From Candidatus Altimarinota bacterium (lineage in GTDB: Bacteria > Patescibacteriota > Gracilibacteria > UBA4473): a DNA stretch of 64,000 nucleotides. Numbering within the stretch: the stretch's first letter is position 1; every line of letters begins with the position of its first letter. The notes below the pieces were generated by a model that saw nothing but the letters and a program-made list of their open reading frames with translations, was not told where the DNA came from and made no database searches. A program made the translations under genes and the position numbers. Below, piece after piece: positions 56,138-64,000 of this stretch. The stretch is taken from assembly GCA_018608565.1 (NCBI GenBank), contig JABAZT010000019.1, positions 38,880-102,879 of the forward strand. The letters are read 5' to 3'.

Positions 56138-57264
56138 GCAGGAATATCTATAGTAGCTACGTGAGACCAATCTTGACAGCGGTCGTGGTAAATATTTTCC
56201 TTTTGGGATTAATTTTCTTTGGAGCTGAATTCTATCTGCGAAGTAATACCAACACCTCCTCTGTCTCTGCTGTAGGCATACCGATCTATCAAAATAACAA
56301 TTTAACTGGATATAGCCACAAACCAAATACCCAGGCGGAAAATGGCTATGGAGATCCTGTCCCAACCATCTATATTGATGAACTTGGACTTCGTAATAGC
56401 GGGAAAGATGCTAATTCAACTGATAAGACCAAAATCCTTCTCTTGGGCGACTCTTTTACCTTTGGAACTGGACTAAGCTGGGAGAACACCTTTGCGGGAC
56501 AATTAGATACAGACTATGAAATATACAATGCGGGGATTGTAGGTCACACTACTGATCAATACCTTCTTCGACTCAAACAACTCACCCCAATCCTCAATCC
56601 TGATATTGCGATTGTGAATTTTTTTGTCGGAAATGACGTAACGGAACACCGAAGGCACAAATGGTATACCAAGGACAACAAACTGGTCCAAGTAGAGGAT
56701 CTCAAAGTATTTGCTGATGAATCTGGAAAACTTAGATCTAAAAATCAAATTCCACCCAAATCGTACGTCTGGAATTTTCTAGAACAACGATGGCAAATAT
56801 TTCATACTAAATTCCTCAAAAAAACACCCTCTCACCTCAAGATTCCAACACTTACTTGGCCTGTTTTTCTTCCTGAAGATCATGCTGGATATGACGATCG
56901 AATCCCTCAATTTTGGGAACAAGTATTCGAAAGCCTAGACCAAATACAGACTCACTGTAAGGAGAATAACATAAAACTCCTGCTCAATATCATTCCGATG
57001 GATGTACAGGTCTCAGAACACTATTGGGATAAATATGCGATACGATATTTTGATGCGGAAGCGATGAAAGCCGATCGCCCACAGACAAAACTACTCCAAT
57101 ACTGTAAAAAACAAGACCTAGATTGCCTTGACCTACTCCCTTCATTTCGAAATCACGAACTAAAAGATCAACTATATTTTCAAAATGAAGACCCTCATTT
57201 TGATACTATTGGACATGAGGTCACGGCCAATCTCATTCGGAATTGGCTCGACTCAAAAGAATAG
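56134..57264 (+). CDS. SGNH/GDSL-type hydrolase-like membrane-anchored protein
   Basis: One TM; LLLGDSFTFGTGLSWENTFAGQLD; C-term DPHFDTIGHEV. Confidence 0.82.
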   Translation: MSRNIYSSYVRPILTAVVVNIFLLGLIFFGAEFYLRSNTNTSSVSAVGIPIYQNNNLTGYSHKPNTQAENGYGDPVPTIYIDELGLRNSGKDANSTDKTKILLLGDSFTFGTGLSWENTFAGQLDTDYEIYNAGIVGHTTDQYLLRLKQLTPILNPDIAIVNFFVGNDVTEHRRHKWYTKDNKLVQVEDLKVFADESGKLRSKNQIPPKSYVWNFLEQRWQIFHTKFLKKTPSHLKIPTLTWPVFLPEDHAGYDDRIPQFWEQVFESLDQIQTHCKENNIKLLLNIIPMDVQVSEHYWDKYAIRYFDAEAMKADRPQTKLLQYCKKQDLDCLDLLPSFRNHELKDQLYFQNEDPHFDTIGHEVTANLIRNWLDSKE

Positions 57265-57294
57265 GTATTCTGACTTCAAACTTATTTCTGAATC

Positions 57295-57453
57295 ATGGAA
57301 AAACTAAAAACATTCTACCAATTGATAAAACATTTCTGCAAAGGACATCGAATTGTCTTTTTACCCGCCGTTATAATCCTCGGACTCCTCGGACTCCTCA
57401 TTGTGTTCACCCAAGGAAGTGCCTTTGCACCGTTCATCTATACGTTGTTCTAG
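57295..57453 (+). CDS. DUF5989-like 52-aa membrane protein (not in ORF track)
   Basis: MEKLKTFYQLIKHFCKGHRIVFLPAVIILGLLGLLIVFTQGSAFAPFIYTLF. Confidence 0.8.
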   Translation: MEKLKTFYQLIKHFCKGHRIVFLPAVIILGLLGLLIVFTQGSAFAPFIYTLF

Positions 57454-57848
57454 TTGAGCTCTGTAAGATTGTCTCTCTGAACACCATGATCTCTTGTTAT
57501 TTCTATACCACTGGATGGATTTATAATCGATATTAACAAGTCATTAGCACGCACTCCCCCAAATTCATTGATACTTTCGGCCAATGGACCCATTACTGTC
57601 AAAAGATTCGTTCCTTCTTTCAGGGTAAGTGTAACCGCATCTGAAGTTACTTGCACCTGTTCTATCGAACTATAGCCACCCTCTACACGATTTTTTACAT
57701 TTGGCACAAACTGTTGTTCGAGCTTTTTCAGAGCCTTTTGATCATCTGGTTTAATTGTTACCTGAATCCCTTCCTGATCTTCTCGGTAAGGCAAATGATG
57801 AAATTCTCGATCAGAATCTGTAACTGTTCTTTGCTCAATTAATGACAT
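57450..57848 (-). CDS. hypothetical protein
   Basis: 132-aa ORF, convergent 4-nt overlap with DUF5989-like gene. Confidence 0.6.
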   Translation of the reverse strand: MSLIEQRTVTDSDREFHHLPYREDQEGIQVTIKPDDQKALKKLEQQFVPNVKNRVEGGYSSIEQVQVTSDAVTLTLKEGTNLLTVMGPLAESINEFGGVRANDLLISIINPSSGIEITRDHGVQRDNLTELN

Positions 57849-57959
57849 ATTGTTTATATTTACAAACTAATAAATCATTTTATCATCATTTTCAATAAAA
57901 AGCAAATAGGTATATTTAACCCTTATGTAAATAACTCACAAAATTTCTTTCCCCTATCC

Positions 57960-58310
57960 CTACTCAAATAACTCACCGATATCTATTCCTCCAAAGTTTT
58001 TTACTTCATCAGAAAGCGTTCTCACTTTTTGAGCTTCGTGGAGTCGTTTTTTCTTTTCTAATCTAGTCTCCTGAATTGGAATCTTCATATCTGGACTTTG
58101 CTGAGATGGAGTAATTCGGTTTGGATTTTCTATCTGTGCCATCACGTTTGATTCGGTCTTACAATGTGGACAAGTCACTCTAAATTGAGCCCCACTTTCA
58201 TTCACCTGGGTCATATCCATATCTTCGCCTTTAAATTCCTTCTTGCACTGAGGGCAAGTAATTTTCTTGGTCATTTGACCGATAATCTGTTTCAAGTGGT
58301 GAATCTTCAT
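57960..58310 (-). CDS. zinc-ribbon hypothetical protein (likely start 58274)
   Basis: ITCPQCKKEFKGED...RVTCPHCKTES. Confidence 0.65.
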   Translation of the reverse strand: MKIHHLKQIIGQMTKKITCPQCKKEFKGEDMDMTQVNESGAQFRVTCPHCKTESNVMAQIENPNRITPSQQSPDMKIPIQETRLEKKKRLHEAQKVRTLSDEVKNFGGIDIGELFE

Positions 58311-58360
58311 GTCTAAACGTTACTATTATTATATATTTTTTACAAGTAATTTAGTACTTT

Positions 58361-60295
58361 TTAATCATATACATTTAAAAAATCAAAATCCGTATCGTAA
58401 CGGATAAACTCCATACGATCACCACTATTATTTTGAGGGGCTACGACGACTTGATTCTGACTTATTTTTGGCGCTGGAACTACATTCACAAGGAACGAGA
58501 CTTTGTCACTATTCCCTAGCTGATCGATAACTGTTAGCGTTACTTCTTTTTCTCCTGGATATCTAAATGATCGAGTCGTAACCTGTCCTGATCCTGGATA
58601 GGTATCCGGCTCTCCATAAATCTTCCATCGATATTGGAGCCCCTGCCCCGTACTCCGACTCGCATCAAACTGAATTGGCTGCCCTACTGGAATTTCCTTA
58701 AATGAAACATCGACCGCCGCCATTACGGCTGAAACATCATTGATTATTACTTTCTTTTTGATGGTAGTACTCTTTTTTCCTGGATCGATGATTTGCATTT
58801 TTATAGTATGTTCTCCTGGTGTTGGAAATGTATAAGAATACGACTTAGCGTGGCTCATCTTGGTATCCCAAATTCCATCATCATCAAAATCAAACCGAAC
58901 CTGAAGCTGTGCACTGTTAGTTTCTTGATCATATACCTTTGCGAGTATCTGTGCGGTATCTCCTACAAAACACTCCTTCTCCGGACTGATTTCTATAAAC
59001 CCTTCTGGCGCTGAATTATCAACTACTTCGATAGTCATCTCCGCCCCCTGTACGGTATCACGATCGGCTGTTCGTATCTTCCGAACTTCAACTCGAGGAT
59101 AATAGGTACCAGGTCGATCATACACATTCATAATACTACTATATTTTCCAAAAATAGTATCCCAGTCCCCATCCCCCTCATAATCCCATCGGTACTCCAA
59201 ATCTCCATATTGATCATGTCGGAGGATCTGACTACTGAGCCGAACCTCGTCCCCTCGTACGATTTCGAGGTATTTATTTTGTGGTACAGCAATCGTAGAG
59301 CCAAAATTCTTGAGACTCTGCGCCATTAGTTTTACTGCAAATTCGGTCGCCTGATCTGGTACTATTACTTCAAACTCTGCCAGAGCACAGTTTGGAGCGG
59401 ATCGATTAACACAGGCTCTCACTCGAACTTCATGAACGCCTGGAGTTTTGAATTGTTTTTCTAACTTCACATCAAACTCACGAAACTGTTCTCCATCAAA
59501 TGACCATTCAAGCCATGCATAGGCTGGGATCGGAGACTGACTTGCATCAAATTTAAATACGGTCGAAACATCTTTCCCCACATATCCCGGAGATATATGA
59601 ATCACTGGCGCTACTATCTCTGGAGCCAATACTTGGATATCGTCATACTCAAGTGCGTCTTCTTCGCTCCGAGGACGAAAACTAATGTCGATCAATCCTG
59701 TCTCCCTCAAAACCTCTCCATCAGGAAATCGAACCTCTACGGTTGGACTGACCGTTCCTTGTTGGTTATAATTTGTAGAAGCAAATCGAGTCGGCTCCCA
59801 ATCGGTTTCCCACGCCCCATTGGAATCAAAATCCCATCGTACCTGTGCCATCTTCCCCTCTTCTGGACGAGCTGATATCACGACTTCTAATATTACCTCT
59901 TCTCCAACTGGCACAGCTGCTAAATCTGACTTTATTCTCACAGATCTTCCGGTTGTTTCCTGAACCCTATACTCGATCGTGGTAGTCGAAACTCTTCCCC
60001 TCACATCCATAACCCAAATCTGAGCTGTATGTTTTCCCACTTCAGGATTATGAAATGTAAAGTTTGGCTGAGCGATAAACTGTGTTGGTCGAGCCTCTCG
60101 AAACGGACGAAAACTATATCGAAGCGCCCCAGTCTGATCAAAAACGTCCCTTGATCCTGAAACATCAATAGTAAACAAGCTGTGAATTGATCCCACCTTT
60201 GGGAACACACGGACACTTGAGAGTGGTAAACTCCCTGGATTGGCCCAAACAAGCACTGGAAAAATCAATATAAACCCTAAGAACCATTTCTTCAT
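58361..60295 (-). CDS. secreted multi-PKD-domain protein
   Basis: Signal peptide; repeated YRWDYEGDGDWD, VRFDFDDDGIWDT, VTLTVIDQLGNSD PKD-type motifs. Confidence 0.82.
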   Translation of the reverse strand: MKKWFLGFILIFPVLVWANPGSLPLSSVRVFPKVGSIHSLFTIDVSGSRDVFDQTGALRYSFRPFREARPTQFIAQPNFTFHNPEVGKHTAQIWVMDVRGRVSTTTIEYRVQETTGRSVRIKSDLAAVPVGEEVILEVVISARPEEGKMAQVRWDFDSNGAWETDWEPTRFASTNYNQQGTVSPTVEVRFPDGEVLRETGLIDISFRPRSEEDALEYDDIQVLAPEIVAPVIHISPGYVGKDVSTVFKFDASQSPIPAYAWLEWSFDGEQFREFDVKLEKQFKTPGVHEVRVRACVNRSAPNCALAEFEVIVPDQATEFAVKLMAQSLKNFGSTIAVPQNKYLEIVRGDEVRLSSQILRHDQYGDLEYRWDYEGDGDWDTIFGKYSSIMNVYDRPGTYYPRVEVRKIRTADRDTVQGAEMTIEVVDNSAPEGFIEISPEKECFVGDTAQILAKVYDQETNSAQLQVRFDFDDDGIWDTKMSHAKSYSYTFPTPGEHTIKMQIIDPGKKSTTIKKKVIINDVSAVMAAVDVSFKEIPVGQPIQFDASRSTGQGLQYRWKIYGEPDTYPGSGQVTTRSFRYPGEKEVTLTVIDQLGNSDKVSFLVNVVPAPKISQNQVVVAPQNNSGDRMEFIRYDTDFDFLNVYD

Positions 60296-60335
60296 AGTTC
60301 TTTTTTATAATTTTTCAATCTTTTGTCAAGTCCTT

Positions 60336-60875
60336 CTATCCTTCTATTACTGGTTTTTTGACCTCCTTTTTTTCTTCTTTTTTCTCAATCTTTATCCCTT
60401 GATCGTTTATATAGATGGCTTCTTCTGAAAATTTAGAAATTTTGGATCGTGGAATATGCCTCGATGTTCCAAATATCCACCACCCACTCTTGATCCGAAG
60501 ACTTAGAATATGAGGCGATATAGTATCAAATGTAAAGTTAGAAACTTTTCCATATCGTTTTTTAGTAAATTTCCCTACGACCGTTGTTCCGAGTACTCGC
60601 ACCTCGTTGTCTAGTATTTTTGTGAGTTTTGGCAGTCCTTCTGGACTTGAAAGATCTGACTCATCCTGAATAAGAAACTCCATCTCATTCCAGTGCAAAA
60701 TATCACTCATCAACAGTATTTTCATACCATCTGATGCTTTTACCCATAACCCTTCTAAATGACCGTTATTACTGTTGATTATTACATCTACTACTTTTCC
60801 AACGGGCAAATCAGGAATCACTCCATCCCTTGCTGTGATTGAAGTTCCGAGGGCTTTGATAAAATTAGTGAGCAT
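60336..60875 (-). CDS. PRC-barrel domain protein
   Basis: GTSITARDGVIPDLPVGKVVDVIINSNNGHLEGLWV; LGTTVVGKFTKKRYGKVSNFTFD. Confidence 0.75.
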   Translation of the reverse strand: MLTNFIKALGTSITARDGVIPDLPVGKVVDVIINSNNGHLEGLWVKASDGMKILLMSDILHWNEMEFLIQDESDLSSPEGLPKLTKILDNEVRVLGTTVVGKFTKKRYGKVSNFTFDTISPHILSLRIKSGWWIFGTSRHIPRSKISKFSEEAIYINDQGIKIEKKEEKKEVKKPVIEG

Positions 60876-60956
60876 TGATAAAAGTATAGGAAGAGTTTAT
60901 GAAGAAGGAAGTAGAAATAATATACGGTTATAACCTGGTTGATTCCCCTCCCTTCG

Positions 60957-61490
60957 TTAATCAATATGTGCTAGTAACTTTTCAATGCCTTGTTCTATAA
61001 TTCCTGAAAGCTTCTTACGTTCGTCTGATGTAAACTTACTCAGTACGAACTGCTCGGTTGGCATGGTTGACCTATATTCACTTGATATACCAAACTTAAT
61101 TCGTTGTATTTCTTGGGTTCCTAGCTTTTGAAATATATCCCTTAAACCTCTCTGTCCCCCATCTGATCCCTTGTCACGAAAACGCACGGCCCCAAAATCT
61201 TGATCCAGATCATCCGAAAAAATGTATATATTCTCTTTTTCTATCTTATAGTACTGCTTTACAGCCAACACGGACTTTCCTGACAGATTCATCAGTGTTT
61301 CTGGCTTGAGAAAAATAACTTTGTGGGATTTTATCTGACCTACGGCCGTGGAGCCAAAAAACTTTTTTTCTTCTTTCCAAGGATTTAACCCGTATTTTTG
61401 TGCCAGTAACTCTATCGCTAAAAAACCAAAATTGTGTCTTGTATCTTTATATCGAGGAGGATAGTTGCCGAGACCAATAATAAGAAGCAT
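60957..61490 (-). CDS. pth: peptidyl-tRNA hydrolase
   Basis: LIIGLGNYPPRYKDTRHNFGFLAIELLA; KPETLMNLSGKSV; GGQRGLRDI. Confidence 0.96.
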   Translation of the reverse strand: MLLIIGLGNYPPRYKDTRHNFGFLAIELLAQKYGLNPWKEEKKFFGSTAVGQIKSHKVIFLKPETLMNLSGKSVLAVKQYYKIEKENIYIFSDDLDQDFGAVRFRDKGSDGGQRGLRDIFQKLGTQEIQRIKFGISSEYRSTMPTEQFVLSKFTSDERKKLSGIIEQGIEKLLAHID

Positions 61491-61618
61491 GATATACCTG
61501 AATAATGAACAAGAACAGAGTAACGGAGTAACTAATTCCTGAAAAGCACTTTATTCACTTAAATTAATTCTATATTCTGTTAATCTATTGATCGGTTACT
61601 TTGTTATGTAGCTCAAAA

Positions 61619-62011
61619 ATGCGAAACCAAGAAGTCTATTCTGCAAAAAATGTCATCTCTCTGGTGATTATTTTCTGTGTTTTATTTTGGCTTTTGTATT
61701 CTATTGGAAGCTTCCTTCACGAATCTAAAAAAATCTCTGATGAAATAGACGCCATCAAAAAAAATAATGTTGAGATAGAAGAAAGCATAGAAGCCAAAAA
61801 AGAAGAACTTGAGTATCTCAAGACGCCACAACGAATTGAAAAAGAAGCAAAAATGCAGATGGGAAAGAAAGTTGCGGGCGAACAAGTGCTGGTCTTTATT
61901 GAAGAAAAACTCGAATTACTTCCCACTGAAGCTAAAAAGGAAATCCCCAAACGACTTATGGCAAAGCTTCCAAACTGGAAGAAATGGCAGTTGTTCTTTT
62001 GGGGGCAATAA
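61619..62011 (+). CDS. FtsB/DivIC-like septum formation initiator
   Basis: TM followed by coiled coil and EYLKTPQRIEKEAKMQMGKK. Confidence 0.78.
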   Translation: MRNQEVYSAKNVISLVIIFCVLFWLLYSIGSFLHESKKISDEIDAIKKNNVEIEESIEAKKEELEYLKTPQRIEKEAKMQMGKKVAGEQVLVFIEEKLELLPTEAKKEIPKRLMAKLPNWKKWQLFFWGQ

Positions 62012-62181
62012 CAGTGTTTTGACAAAAATATAGTTCTTCATACAATCGCTTGGCTCAATTAGGGCTCCTGGAAATCGCATAAGCCAGAAGTGAATACTCA
62101 GATTTTTGGGAAGAGGAGATGAGATGAAATATGACAAGCTTTACGCAGTAACGCGAGTCTAATGAAATCCTCATCGACGAC

Positions 62182-62258
62182 GACTCGGTAGCTCAGCTGG
62201 TTAGAGCACAGGATTCATAACCCTGAGGTCGGCGGTTCAAGTCCGCCTCGAGTCACCA
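62182..62258 (+). tRNA. tRNA-Met (anticodon CAT), encoded CCA
   Basis: GACTCGGTAGCTCAGCTGGTTAGAGCACAGGATTCATAACCCTGAGGTCGGCGGTTCAAGTCCGCCTCGAGTCACCA folds as a cloverleaf; elongator-Met vs Ile2-CAU not resolved. Confidence 0.95.
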
Positions 62259-62273
62259 CCTGAATATAATACT

Positions 62274-62301
62274 AAAAAAGCCCCAATTTGGGGCTTTTTT
62301 C
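62274..62301. terminator. bidirectional terminator after tRNA / lipoprotein gene
   Basis: AAAAAGCCCCaatttGGGGCTTTTTT. Confidence 0.9.
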
Positions 62302-62321
62302 TAATGTACTTTTTCATCGAA

Positions 62322-62660
62322 CTATTCAACAGGTGCAACGGGAACCGCTCCTTCTACTTTCACTTCTCCACTAACTTCTGCTTCAACATCAGATTCAGTT
62401 TCAGCTTCTGCCTCAGTATCTTCTGAAGCTTCTTCTGAAGCTTCTTCTTCAGCAGGAACTGCTTCCTCCTCTTTATCGCCAGTCATAACATCCTTAGCTG
62501 CTTTTGCTGCTTCTCCAGCTTTCTCAGCTGCTTCTCCAGCCTTTTCTGCTGCTTCTTTTGCTGCATCAGCTGCTTCTCCAGCTGCTTCTTTTACTGAGTC
62601 GAGATTTGATCCACAGGCAGTAAGTCCTACCAATAGTAATAGTGCGATAAGTAATTTCAT
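62322..62660 (-). CDS. small Ala/Glu-rich lipoprotein
   Basis: Lipobox LVGLTAC; KEAAEKAGEAAEKAGEAAKAAKD repeats; acidic tail. Confidence 0.8.
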   Translation of the reverse strand: MKLLIALLLLVGLTACGSNLDSVKEAAGEAADAAKEAAEKAGEAAEKAGEAAKAAKDVMTGDKEEEAVPAEEEASEEASEDTEAEAETESDVEAEVSGEVKVEGAVPVAPVE

Positions 62661-62948
62661 GACAAATTTGAATAAAAAAAATAGATATGTCTCTTTGGAT
62701 GGTAGGGAAAGCTACAATGTTGTCAAAAAATCGCTCCCAATCAGGCTTTACCAAGATATGAGCTCACTGAACCCTGAAATTTATTACAATGCCATTTCCT
62801 GTATATTTTCCAACCTCAAAAACTAGATTTAGATTGTTTTTCTTGGTATAATCACTCGATATGCGCCTAAAAATCAATATGTATAAATTTTATTTGTTTT
62901 TGATACAGGGACTTCACTCGCTCAGATATCTTTAATTTTAGATAATTT

Positions 62949-64000
62949 ATGGAAACACTCCTCAAGAAAATTAAATCCATTCAATCATTTTTTACACTCC
63001 CTAGAATAATCCTGTTTCTTATTATTTTAACTGGGGCCTTTTATCGATTTCGATATGCCGATACATTTATGACGGAATATGATGACATCGGAACTATTGC
63101 CTTAAACATACGTGGACACGAATACTTAATAAACCCTTATCTATACTTCCATAATGTTGCCAATGGGTGGACCTACCCTCCAGGACAATTTTTTATTTTC
63201 TCTCTTTTATTTCTTCCATTTGCAGATCTATCCATCCAAGGAGGAAAACTGATTGCAGGAGATATGGATTTTTTAACGATGCATACGGTAGCCCGCTATT
63301 TTATAGGACTGTGCAGTCTCATCAATATTTTGTTAATCTGGAAGATTTTGCATAAATATTTAGACCGAGGACGAACAAGTGCCTCTACTCTTTTGTGTAT
63401 CACACTCTTAAGCTTTTCTTTTTTTCATATTGCCTACTCCTACCACACAGGACCGTATGTTCCTGCACTAACGGCGATGCTATTAATGATGACGCTTGCA
63501 TGGAGCAACACTTACAAATCTGGTAGATGGATATCGTTCTTTGCTATAATGGCTGTTTTAGTTCATTTTAATTATCTGATATTGATAATGCTGCCAGCTC
63601 TGTTAATCAGTGTCTTCTATGAAATCTGCAGACAAACTAATTTCACCACTTTTCTAAAAAAACATCTCTTTTATAAAACCATAGGGATACTCTTGTTTTT
63701 ACTAATGATTGCCCACTTATTCATTCTCTCATTTCTTTTCGAAAATATAGATTACATTAAAGATAACCGTGGAATGCACGGAAATTACCTATTTGAGAAT
63801 GGTATGGGGGAAGCTTTTATGAATTTCTGGAAATCTTTGTATGAAATCTTTCATAACCTTTTCAATGTCTCTTATAACCTAAGTCCTGTATTAGAATATT
63901 TAATTTATGTTCCATTACTTGTACTTGTTGTGATAGGGGTTGGCGTTGGAATATGGCAACTTATTTCGCCCAAGCATTTAAAAAATAAAAAAAACACCAC
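62949..64000 (+). CDS. polytopic membrane glycosyltransferase-like protein (partial, runs off window; not in ORF track)
   Basis: METLLKKIKSIQSFFTLPRIILFLIILTGAFYRFRYADTFMTEYDDIG...GWTYPPGQFF; GT39/PMT-like topology and N-terminal acidic motif. Confidence 0.75.
   Translation, partial: METLLKKIKSIQSFFTLPRIILFLIILTGAFYRFRYADTFMTEYDDIGTIALNIRGHEYLINPYLYFHNVANGWTYPPGQFFIFSLLFLPFADLSIQGGKLIAGDMDFLTMHTVARYFIGLCSLINILLIWKILHKYLDRGRTSASTLLCITLLSFSFFHIAYSYHTGPYVPALTAMLLMMTLAWSNTYKSGRWISFFAIMAVLVHFNYLILIMLPALLISVFYEICRQTNFTTFLKKHLFYKTIGILLFLLMIAHLFILSFLFENIDYIKDNRGMHGNYLFENGMGEAFMNFWKSLYEIFHNLFNVSYNLSPVLEYLIYVPLLVLVVIGVGVGIWQLISPKHLKNKKNT

Noticed and set aside
57243-57536. 97-aa ORF in track at 57243-57536
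   Set aside because: Out of frame with the better supported DUF5989-like ORF 57295-57453 and lacks coding character.
1-64000. CRISPR array, prophage or classical IS element
   Set aside because: No regularly spaced short repeats, no Cas/transposase/integrase or phage structural proteins recognised.

Overview
64 kb of an AT-leaning bacterial chromosome using the standard genetic code. Gene style (IleS2-like IleRS, SLH S-layer protein, many orphan ORFs, near-leaderless promoters) suggests a Patescibacteria/CPR-type genome, possibly Peregrinibacteria-like; this lineage guess is low confidence. Housekeeping content: S10 ribosomal operon (rpsJ-rplC-rplD-rplW-rplB-rpsS-rplV-rpsC), tuf, radA, miaB, gmk, prs, ileS, ilvA, purH, frr, a Mur ligase, der, recF, pth, ftsQ/ftsB-like genes and one tRNA-Met(CAU). 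Strongest unusual signals: (1) an isoleucyl-tRNA synthetase carrying two separate, apparently catalytically intact histidine-phosphatase domains inserted at two sites; (2) a near-canonical T-box antiterminator upstream of that ileS; (3) a compact ileS - YbaK/PrdX-like deacylase - threonine dehydratase - second YbaK/PrdX-like deacylase cluster, i.e. a candidate aminoacylation quality-control operon; (4) a ~390-nt highly structured orphan ncRNA with its own promoter and terminator; (5) a 2016-aa secreted/membrane coiled-coil protein with a toxin-like C-terminal domain, followed by an ATGA-overlapping candidate immunity gene; (6) a duplicated 53.6-56.2 kb region in which the carbamoyltransferase 3' end has become a repeated promoter for small orphan ORFs. 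No database or folding searches were run; product names come from motif recognition in the translations.
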